From Prevotella sp. UBA7764 (GTDB lineage Bacteria; Bacteroidota; Bacteroidia; Bacteroidales; Bacteroidaceae), in assembly GCA_002481295.1 (NCBI GenBank), contig DLDU01000037.1, forward strand, positions 1 to 33,697: DNA of 33,697 bases, given 5' to 3'. Shown here one piece after another: positions 1-7,470 of the stretch. How positions within the stretch are numbered: position 1 is the stretch's first letter; each line of letters starts with the position of its first letter. Under the pieces are notes generated by a model. It made no database searches. It saw only the letters and a list, made by a program, of their open reading frames with translations, and was not told the DNA's origin. The position numbers and the translations under genes are program-made.

Positions 1-1988
1 ATCAGGTCGCTCTCACGATACATGGGTTTGCCCTCATCGTTGACGAGGACGATGTAGTCGATATAGGGTCGGTGGAGATCTATCTTGTTGTAGTTCTCCT
101 CAGAGTAGTCGCCCACGACAAAGCCCTTGTCCTTGAGTGGATTGCTCTTCATCACCCCGGCAGCGACCGATTTCTCAATCTCGTTGTAGAGCTCTTCCAC
201 CGATCCAATGCACTTCTCTCCACGATTCTCGTCGCGCCAAATGGGCAGTGGCGTGCCCCAGAAGCGTGAGCGGCTGAGGTTCCAGTCGTTGAGGTTCTCC
301 AGCCAGTTGCCGAAGCGGCCGGTACCCGTGGACTCGGGATTCCAGTGGATCGTCTTGTTGAGTTCCACCATGCGCTGCTTCTTGGCAGTGTCACGGATGA
401 ACCAGCTGTCGAGCGGATAGTAGAGGATGGGCTTGTCGGTACGCCAGCAGTGGGGATAGTTGTGGACATGCTTCTCAATCTTGTAGGCGGTGCCCTCCAT
501 CTTCATCTCCATACAGATGATGACATTCAGGTCATCGGCTTTCTCCGAAGCTTTCTTGTCCCACACGCCGTTGGGATTGAATTTCGGGTCGTAGGAGTTC
601 TTGACATAGTCACCGGCATGATGGCCGTAGGCTTCCGTGTCGACACAGTGCTCAATGAAGTTCTTGTCGAGCTCATCGAGCACATAGTATTTTCCTTGTA
701 GATCCACCATAGGACGTGTCTCGCCCTTCTTGTTGATCAAGTAGAGTGCCGGCACATGGGCGTCCTTGGCTACCTTGGCATCGTCGGCACCAAAGGTAGA
801 AGCGATATGCACGATACCGGTACCGTCTTCTGTGGTCACGTAGTCACCGGGGATGACACGGAAAGCCTCGCTCTCCATCTCCACGAAATGATCCTTGCCA
901 TTCTCGCCGACAAAGACTTTCTCGGGATGAGCCTCGGCATAAGCATTGACGAATTCGGGCTGATACTCTCCTACTTTCTCGCAGGGCTTCACCCATTTCA
1001 TCAGCTGGCTATAGTGCATTCCGACGAGCTCACTGCCTTTCATGCGGTCAACGACTCTCCAAGGGCAGATCTTCTTCTCCTTGTCAAAGGCAGGCAGCTC
1101 ACCCTCTTTGCACTCTTGATCAGCCTTGAGATAAGCGCCCAGCCGAGCCTCTGCCATGACGAGCGTCATCGGCTCACCGTCGTAGGGGTTGTAGGTCTCC
1201 ACAGCGACATAGTCGATGTTGGGTCCCACACACAGCGCGATATTTGAAGGCAGTGTCCAGGGCGTGGTGGTCCAAGCGATGAAATAAGGCTTGCCCCACT
1301 TTGTCCACTTCTCTTTCGGATCCGTGATGAAGAACTGCGCCGTCACTGTGGTGTCCTTGACGTCGCGGTAGCATCCCGGCTGGTTGAGCTCATGGCTCGA
1401 CAGTCCGGTACCGGCAGCGGGAGAATACGGCTGGATGGTGTAGCCCTTATAGAGCAACCCCTTATTGTAGAGCTGCTTGAGCAACCACCACAGGGTCTCA
1501 ATGTATTTATTGTGATAAGTGACATAGGGATGATCCAAATCGACGAAATATCCCATCTTCTCGGTCAGCTCGCGCCACTCTGCCGTAAACTTCATCACGT
1601 TCTCGCGGCATTTGTGGTTATAGTCCTCCACCGAGATATACTTGTCTGATTTCTTGTTGTCGATATCTTTTTTGGTGATGCCCAGCTCCTTCTCCACACC
1701 GAGCTCCACGGGCAGTCCGTGTGTGTCCCATCCTGCTTTGCGCTTCACCTGGAAGCCCTGCATGGTCTTGTAGCGGTTAAAGGTATCCTTGATGCTGCGT
1801 GCCAGCACATGATGGATACCGGGATGACCATTGGCCGATGGAGGACCCTCGAAGAAGATAAACTGAGGGCAGCCCTCTCTCTCATCAATACTCTTGTGGA
1901 AGATGTCGTTCTTCTCCCATTCCTTCAACACCTCGTCGTTGATCTTCGTCAGATCGAGACCGGTATGTTCGGCAAATCTCTTAGACAT
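1..1988 (-). CDS. ileS: Isoleucyl-tRNA synthetase, N-terminal 662 residues (partial)
   Basis: Charges tRNA-Ile with isoleucine in the cytoplasm. The reading frame is open from an ATG at 1988 to the window edge, so the C-terminal part, where KMSKS would lie, is missing. Near the N-terminus the translation has the class I signature region FEGPPSANGHPGIHH (HIGH variant GHPGIHH), then KRKAGWDTHGLPVE. Further on come the editing-domain motif WTTTPWTLPSN and the stretch GTGIVHIA. These are diagnostic of IleRS. The long sequence resembles the large IleRS form usual in Bacteroidota. The start agrees with a promoter at 2059-2029 that leaves a leader of roughly 35 nt. The gene is divergent from engB. 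Nothing suggests a frameshift in the visible part. Identity is near certain; only the 3' end is unseen. Confidence 0.97.
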   Translation of the reverse strand, partial: MSKRFAEHTGLDLTKINDEVLKEWEKNDIFHKSIDEREGCPQFIFFEGPPSANGHPGIHHVLARSIKDTFNRYKTMQGFQVKRKAGWDTHGLPVELGVEKELGITKKDIDNKKSDKYISVEDYNHKCRENVMKFTAEWRELTEKMGYFVDLDHPYVTYHNKYIETLWWLLKQLYNKGLLYKGYTIQPYSPAAGTGLSSHELNQPGCYRDVKDTTVTAQFFITDPKEKWTKWGKPYFIAWTTTPWTLPSNIALCVGPNIDYVAVETYNPYDGEPMTLVMAEARLGAYLKADQECKEGELPAFDKEKKICPWRVVDRMKGSELVGMHYSQLMKWVKPCEKVGEYQPEFVNAYAEAHPEKVFVGENGKDHFVEMESEAFRVIPGDYVTTEDGTGIVHIASTFGADDAKVAKDAHVPALYLINKKGETRPMVDLQGKYYVLDELDKNFIEHCVDTEAYGHHAGDYVKNSYDPKFNPNGVWDKKASEKADDLNVIICMEMKMEGTAYKIEKHVHNYPHCWRTDKPILYYPLDSWFIRDTAKKQRMVELNKTIHWNPESTGTGRFGNWLENLNDWNLSRSRFWGTPLPIWRDENRGEKCIGSVEELYNEIEKSVAAGVMKSNPLKDKGFVVGDYSEENYNKIDLHRPYIDYIVLVNDEGKPMYRESDL

Positions 1989-2028
1989 AAATGATTCTCT
2001 TTCTTTACCTTGTATTAATATTCTTGCG

Positions 2029-2059
2029 CAAAGGTAGTAAAAAAATAGGTTTCCCACAA
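2029..2059 (-). promoter_or_regulatory. ileS promoter
   Basis: On the minus strand TTG (2059-2057) is separated by 20 nt from TACCTTTG (2036-2029). This matches the Bacteroidota -33/-7 consensus and lies about 40 nt upstream of the ileS ATG. Confidence 0.75.
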
Positions 2060-2067
2060 AACTATCA

Positions 2068-2097
2068 TTGCTTTTTAGTTAAAAATGAGTATCTTTG
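2068..2097 (+). promoter_or_regulatory. engB promoter
   Basis: TTG (2068-2070), exactly 19 nt, then TATCTTTG (2090-2097). The -7 box fixes the engB start downstream at 2115, because an in-frame upstream ATG at 2085 would lie before the transcription start. Confidence 0.85.
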
Positions 2098-2114
2098 CAC
2101 AAAAACATTCAGCT

Positions 2115-2717
2115 ATGGACATCAAGAAAGCCCAATTTGTCATCTCGGCACCCACAGTGTCGCTGTGTCCCAAAGACAATAAGCCGGAGTTTGCCTTCAT
2201 CGGACGAAGCAATGTCGGCAAGTCGAGTCTCATCAACATGCTCTGCAACCACAAAGGCTTGGCAAAGACTTCCGCCACTCCCGGTAAGACGCTGCTCATC
2301 AACCATTTCATCATCAACAACGAATGGTATCTCGTCGACCTTCCCGGATACGGCTATGCCAAGCGCTCCAAGACCGTGCAGGACAAGCTCGACAAGATGA
2401 TACGCTCCTATATCCTTCAGCGTGAGCAGCTCTGCAATGTCTTTGTGCTCATCGACATCCGCCACGAGCAGCAGAAGATCGACCGCGAGTTTGTCGACTG
2501 GCTCGGCGCGAGTGGCATCCCCTTCTCTATCGTCTTCACAAAAGCTGACAAGCTCGGACCAGTGAAAGCCAAGGGCAATGCCAAGCAGTGGATGGACGCC
2601 TTGCTCGACACTTGGGAGACGCTCCCACCCTATTTCATCACCAGCTCGGAAAAGAAAACGGGAAAAGACGAGGTCCTCAACTACATCGACGAGATCCTCA
2701 AGGAAATCAAAGGTTGA
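2115..2717 (+). CDS. engB: Ribosome biogenesis GTP-binding protein EngB/YsxC/YihA
   Basis: Small TRAFAC-class GTPase of 200 residues needed for maturation of the large ribosomal subunit. All G motifs are visible: G1 GRSNVGKS at residues 30-37, G3 DLPGYGYAK starting at 75, G4 TKAD at 142-145 and G5 TSS near 176. Length is normal for the family. An in-frame upstream ATG at 2085 was rejected because the promoter -7 box lies at 2090-2097. The ABC-F ATPase gene starts 14 nt after the stop, so the two are probably co-transcribed, which makes sense for two ribosome-related functions. No irregularity seen. Confidence 0.96.
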   Translation: MDIKKAQFVISAPTVSLCPKDNKPEFAFIGRSNVGKSSLINMLCNHKGLAKTSATPGKTLLINHFIINNEWYLVDLPGYGYAKRSKTVQDKLDKMIRSYILQREQLCNVFVLIDIRHEQQKIDREFVDWLGASGIPFSIVFTKADKLGPVKAKGNAKQWMDALLDTWETLPPYFITSSEKKTGKDEVLNYIDEILKEIKG

Positions 2718-2731
2718 AATTCACAAAAATC

Positions 2732-4525
2732 ATGACACCTTATTTAGACGTACAAAATCTCACCAAATCCTTCGGCGCGCAGGTGCTGTTCCGCAATATC
2801 TGCTTCTCGGTAGGCGAAGGGCAGAAAGTAGGACTCATCGCCAAGAATGGCACCGGAAAGTCTACGCTCCTGGGGATTCTCGCAGGAAAAGAAGGCTATG
2901 ACGAGGGACAGATCATCTATCGCAACGACATACGCATCGGATTCCTGGAGCAGACCCCTAAGTTCGACGCTGAGGAGAGCGTGCTCGACGCTTGCTTCAA
3001 TCATGAGGGCAATCCCGACAAGATCCTCAGAGCCAAGCAAATCCTCACCCAGCTGCACATCACCGATCTCGACCAGCCCATGGGACAACTCAGCGGTGGA
3101 CAGCAGAAGCGTGTGGCACTTGCAAATGCACTGCTCAATGAGCCCGACTTCCTCATCCTCGACGAGCCGACCAACCATCTCGACCTTGAGATGATCGTTT
3201 GGCTGGAGGGATATCTGTCACGCTCCACGCTCACATTGCTGATGGTGACACACGACCGCTATTTCCTCGACCATGTCTGCCAAGTGATCCTGGAACTCGA
3301 CAACGAGACGATTTATTCCTATCACGGCAATTACAGCTATTATTTAGAGAAGCGGCAGGAACGCATTGAAAATCAGACCGCTGAGATAGCACGAGCAAAA
3401 AATCTATATCGCACCGAACTGGAGTGGATGCGGCGTATGCCACAAGCCCGTGGTCACAAGGCGCGCTACCGCGAGGAGGCCTTCTACGACCTGCAGGCCA
3501 AAGCCCACCAGCGCATCGAGGAACGCCAGATGAGACTCAAGGCCAGCAACGTATATATTGGCTCGAAAATCTTTGAGTGCCAATATGTCTCAAAAAAATT
3601 CACCGACTCGAAGGGCAACGAGAAGATCATCCTCGACAACTTCTACTATAACTTTGCCCGATTCGAGAAAATGGGTATTGTCGGCAACAACGGCACCGGC
3701 AAGTCTACCTTCATCAAGATGCTCTTGGGCATCGTGCCGCCGGATTCCGGAAAGTTCGACATTGGCGAGACGGTGCGCTTCGGCTATTTCTCCCAAGAGG
3801 GGCTGCAATTCAACAATGACGAGAAGGTCATCGATGTCATCACCGACATTGCCGACTACATCGATCTCGGCGGGGGACGACACATGACGGCCTCGCAGTT
3901 CCTCAACTATTTCATGTTCACACCGGAGCAGCAGCACAACTATGTCTACAAGCTCAGCGGTGGCGAACGCCGCAAGCTCTACCTCTGCACCGTGCTCATG
4001 CGCAATCCCAACTTCCTGGTGCTCGACGAGCCTACCAACGACCTCGACATCCAGACCCTGCAGGTGCTGGAGCAATATCTCGAAGACTTCCCAGGCTGTG
4101 TCATCGTGGTCAGCCACGACCGCTACTTCATGGACAAGGTCGTGGACCATCTGCTCATCTTCAAGGGAGAGGGCGTCGTCAAGGACTTCCCCGGCAACTA
4201 CACGCAGTATCGCGAATGGAGCGCGCTGAAATCAAAAGAGGACAGCGAGAAAGAGAAGAGCAGGGGCGACAAAGCTCCCGCAAAGAAAGACTATCACCAC
4301 GACACCCGACGCCGCATGAGCTACAAGGAAAAACGAGAGTTTGAGCAGCTCACCGCCGACATCGAGAAATTGGAAAACGAGCAGAAGCTATTGGAGACGC
4401 AACTCTGCAGCGGACAGCTCTCCGTAGAGGAACTCACAGAGAAAAGCAAGCGCCTGCCTAAGCTTAAAGATGAACTTGATGAGAAGAGTATGAGATGGCT
4501 GGAACTGAGCGAATTGGATAACTAA
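2732..4525 (+). CDS. ABC-F family ATPase, Uup-like
   Basis: Soluble ATPase of 597 residues with two nucleotide-binding domains and no membrane segments, the ABC-F architecture of ribosome-associated translation factors. Domain 1 has Walker A KNGTGKST (38-45), signature LSGGQ (120-124) and Walker B LILDEPTNHLD (141-151). Domain 2 has Walker A GNNGTGKST (about 318-326), signature LSGGE (about 408) and LVLDEPTNDLD (about 428). A charged, lysine-rich C-terminal helix pair (about 530-597) resembles the Uup C-terminal domain. The ATG at 2732 is chosen because the family's usual start, TPYLDVQNLTKSFG, follows directly; an upstream frame extension overlaps engB and has no family-like sequence. Which ABC-F subfamily it belongs to, and so its exact ribosomal role, is inferred. 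Confidence 0.93.
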   Translation: MTPYLDVQNLTKSFGAQVLFRNICFSVGEGQKVGLIAKNGTGKSTLLGILAGKEGYDEGQIIYRNDIRIGFLEQTPKFDAEESVLDACFNHEGNPDKILRAKQILTQLHITDLDQPMGQLSGGQQKRVALANALLNEPDFLILDEPTNHLDLEMIVWLEGYLSRSTLTLLMVTHDRYFLDHVCQVILELDNETIYSYHGNYSYYLEKRQERIENQTAEIARAKNLYRTELEWMRRMPQARGHKARYREEAFYDLQAKAHQRIEERQMRLKASNVYIGSKIFECQYVSKKFTDSKGNEKIILDNFYYNFARFEKMGIVGNNGTGKSTFIKMLLGIVPPDSGKFDIGETVRFGYFSQEGLQFNNDEKVIDVITDIADYIDLGGGRHMTASQFLNYFMFTPEQQHNYVYKLSGGERRKLYLCTVLMRNPNFLVLDEPTNDLDIQTLQVLEQYLEDFPGCVIVVSHDRYFMDKVVDHLLIFKGEGVVKDFPGNYTQYREWSALKSKEDSEKEKSRGDKAPAKKDYHHDTRRRMSYKEKREFEQLTADIEKLENEQKLLETQLCSGQLSVEELTEKSKRLPKLKDELDEKSMRWLELSELDN

Positions 4526-4560
4526 GCATTTTTAGACCGGAAAGAGAAAAGAAATCGGTT

Positions 4561-6618
4561 ATGAACATTCATCGTGGCTGGCATCAGATTCTGATCCTTG
4601 CTTTCTTCGCTCTCATGGCACTGCCATTGAGGGCAAGAGAGCGCGCTGACACAGCACTGCTGCATCGGGTGTTTCACTATGCCGCCACGGTGGACACTAC
4701 ACACATGCAGGGCTACGCCACCTATGCTTACAACCGCTTCACGATAGACATCGACAAGAAAAACCCGCTGCTCATGCTGGTGCCATCGCTCTATGTCATC
4801 GCTCATGGACATAACCGCCACTATATCAGCGAGACTTTCTCAAACAACATCTACAAGCGCAGACGATCCGACACTCAAGTGCTCTTGCACACCACGACGA
4901 TACCGCGCGGACGCCAGGCCTGGGACCGGGTGCTGAGCTATCTCTACCCCAACATCTACAACACGACCATCATCGAGAACTATCTCCTCTCGCCTTTCCA
5001 TGCCGACAACCGCAAGTTCTATCGCTACCGGGTGGCCTTTCTCCTCAACGGCACCGCACGCATCACCTTTCGCCCACGCCGCGACAACACGCAACTGGTC
5101 AGCGGGGAGGCACTGGTCGACTACTACACCGGCCGCGTCCTCCGCTGCACGCTGAAAGGCGAATACGACATGATCGACTTCACGCTCAACATCACACCGG
5201 GCGATAAGGGCTTCACCACCCTGTTGCCACAGCAATGTGAGGCTGAGACCCGGTTCGGCCTGCTCGGCAACAAACTCAGGGCGCAAGCGCTGGCCTGCTA
5301 TCACCGACCGAAGCCTCCCGTGGACTCCTTCCCCAAGCGCGATGACTATGAGCTCATGTCGTCCTTGCGACCCGATACGCTCTCACCCAAAGAGCTGCAG
5401 CTCTATACCCAGATGTTCACCGAAAAATACAAAAGAGATTCCGTGGAGCTCACAAAGGTCAACATGCCCAAGAAACACGACTTTGTCAAGGATGTGCTGT
5501 GGGATGTCATCGGCAACAACGCACTCAACCGCTTCAAGTCAAACTTTGGCGTCAACAACCAAGGCTATATCCGACTCAACCCTGTGCTCAATCCTCTTTA
5601 TATGAGCTACGACCACAACCGCGGCATCACCTATAAGATTGATCTCCGTGGCAACTACCAGTTCTCTGATCAGAAGGAAATCTCTTTGAGATTCCGAGGC
5701 GGTTACGCCTTCAAGCAGCACCGGTTTTATTGGCGCGTGCCACTCTACTACTATTTCCATAAACGCAAAAATGCTTACTTGAAATTAGAGGTAGGAAACG
5801 GTAACAACATCCATAGCGACAAGGTGCGGAATGACATCCAAAAAGAATTGCCCGACACCAGCCAACTCTCCACGATTCTCGACCGCCTCCATGAATTCCG
5901 GCAAGCCGACGGACGACTGGTGCTCAACTACGACGCCAACAGCATTTTCGGCATACAGCTGGGATTGCTCTTTCAGCAGCGCACGGCCGTCAACAAGCAG
6001 GAATTCCGACGGTTTGGATGGACGGACACCTACCGATCCTTCGCCCCTGCCGTGCAACTGCAATACCGGCCCGGCGGATGGGACGGACCCATCTTCACCA
6101 TTGACTATGACCGGTCTTTCAAAGGCATTCTACGCTCCAACACGGCCTATGAGCGTTGGGAGATGAACGGAGAATACATCTACCGGTTCAACCGACTGCA
6201 GTCGCTGCAAGCCCATGGCGGACTTGGCTTCTACTCTTCCAAGGGAAAGAGAGCTTATTTCCTCAGCTATGAAAACTTTAGGGAAAACAATATCCCCGGC
6301 GGATGGAATGACGACTGGAGCGGACAGTTCGAGTTGTTGCGCTCCTCCACCTATGAGAGTTCCGACTATTATCTCCGCATGAACCTCACCTACGAGTCCC
6401 CGCTGCTCTTTCTCTCCTGGGTGCCATGGGTTGGCCACTACATCGAGATGGAGCGCTTCTACGTCTCGGCACTCGACGCCCATCATGTCCATCCCTACAT
6501 CGAGGTGGGCTACGGCTTCACGACTCGAGTGTTTTCCGTGGGACTCTTCACCAGCAACGGACGGGGCAACCGCGTCTTTGGCTGCAAGTTCGGCTTCGAG
6601 CTGTTCAGAAAGTGGTAA
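4561..6618 (+). CDS. DUF5686 family outer-membrane protein
   Basis: Protein of 685 residues with an N-terminal signal peptide (hydrophobic stretch about 9-22, cut near residue 25). Residues 30-230 form a conserved periplasmic-looking part (TYAYNRFTID, LYPNIYNTTIIENYLLSPF). A long C-terminal half, about 340-685, is rich in alternating aromatic residues (YKIDLRGNYQFS, LSWVPWVGHYIEMERFY) and ends in an aromatic residue (FELFRKW), as expected for an outer-membrane beta barrel. I recognise it as a DUF5686-type protein, often fused to a CarboxypepD_reg domain that is absent here. It follows the ABC-F gene by 35 nt with no clear promoter, so it may be in the same transcript. Biochemical function is unknown. 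Confidence 0.8.
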   Translation: MNIHRGWHQILILAFFALMALPLRARERADTALLHRVFHYAATVDTTHMQGYATYAYNRFTIDIDKKNPLLMLVPSLYVIAHGHNRHYISETFSNNIYKRRRSDTQVLLHTTTIPRGRQAWDRVLSYLYPNIYNTTIIENYLLSPFHADNRKFYRYRVAFLLNGTARITFRPRRDNTQLVSGEALVDYYTGRVLRCTLKGEYDMIDFTLNITPGDKGFTTLLPQQCEAETRFGLLGNKLRAQALACYHRPKPPVDSFPKRDDYELMSSLRPDTLSPKELQLYTQMFTEKYKRDSVELTKVNMPKKHDFVKDVLWDVIGNNALNRFKSNFGVNNQGYIRLNPVLNPLYMSYDHNRGITYKIDLRGNYQFSDQKEISLRFRGGYAFKQHRFYWRVPLYYYFHKRKNAYLKLEVGNGNNIHSDKVRNDIQKELPDTSQLSTILDRLHEFRQADGRLVLNYDANSIFGIQLGLLFQQRTAVNKQEFRRFGWTDTYRSFAPAVQLQYRPGGWDGPIFTIDYDRSFKGILRSNTAYERWEMNGEYIYRFNRLQSLQAHGGLGFYSSKGKRAYFLSYENFRENNIPGGWNDDWSGQFELLRSSTYESSDYYLRMNLTYESPLLFLSWVPWVGHYIEMERFYVSALDAHHVHPYIEVGYGFTTRVFSVGLFTSNGRGNRVFGCKFGFELFRKW

Positions 6619-6626
6619 AAAAAAGC

Positions 6627-6824
6627 CTCATCACCCAACAGCCTCACGCCAACAGCCTCACCCCCGCCCCCTCTCCAACAGCCTCACCCCCTTGCCCCTC
6701 TCCAAAGGAGAGGGGAGTAGAATGCTCTGCGGGCGTTTTGGCTGCCGCGTTTTTAGTGGATGAAGGGGTGTCTTGAAGCATATCACTCCCCTCTCCTTTG
6801 GAGAGGGGAACGGGGGTGAGGCTG
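6627..6824. repeat. Palindrome-rich dispersed repeat, copy A
   Basis: GCCTCACCCCC-type arms enclose two hairpins: CCCTCTCCAAAGGAGAGGG near the left and CCCTCTCCTTTGGAGAGGG near the right. Between them lie the conserved inner edges AGTAGAATGCTCTGCGGGCG and GTGTCTTGAAGCATAT. Two related copies are at 9147-9312 and 20250-20456. Copy A fills the gap between the convergent DUF5686 and DUF5675 genes, where the hairpins could act as a bidirectional terminator (inference). Confidence 0.85.
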
Positions 6825-6836
6825 AGATAAGCGTGT

Positions 6837-7274
6837 TTATTCTATTTCGATGAACACGGGCTCGCCCTCGTCGCGGTGGTCGATGACTTGCATCAGGCGG
6901 TAGAGGGTGCGGCGGCTGTCGGTGACTTTGCCGACCTCGGTGTTTCTGCCCACGAGGATGCAGCCTTTGGTGTCCTGGGCGGTGTTGCCGCTGTGGATGC
7001 GGATGCCACTGTAGTGGGGCACGCCGACGAGCAGCGGGAGCCAGCGCTTGAACCGTGGGCTCATCGTCACCACCACCGGGTAGCGGCCTTCGGGGATGGC
7101 GGTCTTGCCCTTGGTCTTGCGGCCGCCGTGGTGGAAGTCGACCCAGTGGGGCTCAAGGGTGTCACAGAAAGAGGTCCAAGGAGTGTATGTCCCGCGCTCA
7201 CGGCGGCGGATACTGAGGCGGCCGATGGTGTAGGTGGGTCGCTTCGCGATGCGTTTCAGATGGAGTTCTATCAT
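6837..7274 (-). CDS. DUF5675 family protein
   Basis: Protein of 145 residues without a signal peptide. The central motif GIRIHSGNTAQDTKGCILVG (residues 90-109) is the family hallmark. It places a histidine (94) ahead of a Gly-Cys pair (104-105), an arrangement reminiscent of the L,D-transpeptidase H...GC active site; that functional reading is inference. The surrounding sequence (TAIPEGRYPV, MSPRFKRWLPLL) also fits DUF5675, a family found near phage and VirE/HU clusters in Bacteroidota, where a peptidoglycan amidase is often the neighbour. It is the last gene of the leftward set, 174 nt downstream of the VirE-family gene, and converges on DUF5686 across repeat copy A. Confidence 0.82.
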   Translation of the reverse strand: MIELHLKRIAKRPTYTIGRLSIRRRERGTYTPWTSFCDTLEPHWVDFHHGGRKTKGKTAIPEGRYPVVVTMSPRFKRWLPLLVGVPHYSGIRIHSGNTAQDTKGCILVGRNTEVGKVTDSRRTLYRLMQVIDHRDEGEPVFIEIE

Positions 7275-7293
7275 GATTACAAGACCCTCCCGG

Positions 7294-7410
7294 CCTCCCT
7301 AAAAGGGAGGAGAATAGCTCTACCAAAGAGGAGGAAGGGAGGTTTTTTTTTAATGGGTTAAACAATTGAACGGTTTTGATGGTTTTGCGATCCTCTCCCC
7401 TTGGGGAGAG
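7294..7410. repeat. Short hairpins in the gap between the VirE-family and DUF5675 genes
   Basis: Two perfect inverted repeats: CCTCCCT-AAA-AGGGAGG (7294-7310) and CTCTCCCC-TT-GGGGAGAG (7393-7410). A second GGGAGG followed by nine T (7338-7351) suggests a plus-strand terminator-like tail, although no plus-strand gene ends here. The second hairpin resembles the inner hairpin of the dispersed repeat and may be a degenerate fragment of it. Confidence 0.55.
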
Positions 7411-7423
7411 TTAGAGAGGGGCT

Positions 7424-7470
7424 TCCGATACCTATAAATGTTACGGTGTTACGCTGTTACGGTGTTACGC
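7424..7470 (-). repeat. 47-bp inverted repeat, left copy, with 8-bp GTTACGGT array
   Basis: The stretch starts TCCGATACCTATAAAT and runs into four 8-bp units: GTTACGGT, GTTACGCT, GTTACGGT, GTTACGC. Its reverse complement recurs at 16434-16480 with 42 of 47 positions identical. The array overlaps the 3' end of the VirE-family gene and encodes its last residues (RNTVTA). Confidence 0.85.

Noticed and set aside
2085..2114. Longer engB start at 2085
   Set aside because: The promoter -7 box (2090-2097) lies inside the extension.
2588..2731. Longer ABC-F start at 2588 inside engB
   Set aside because: The added residues overlap engB, are unlike the family, and MTPYLDVQNLTKSFG is the standard start.
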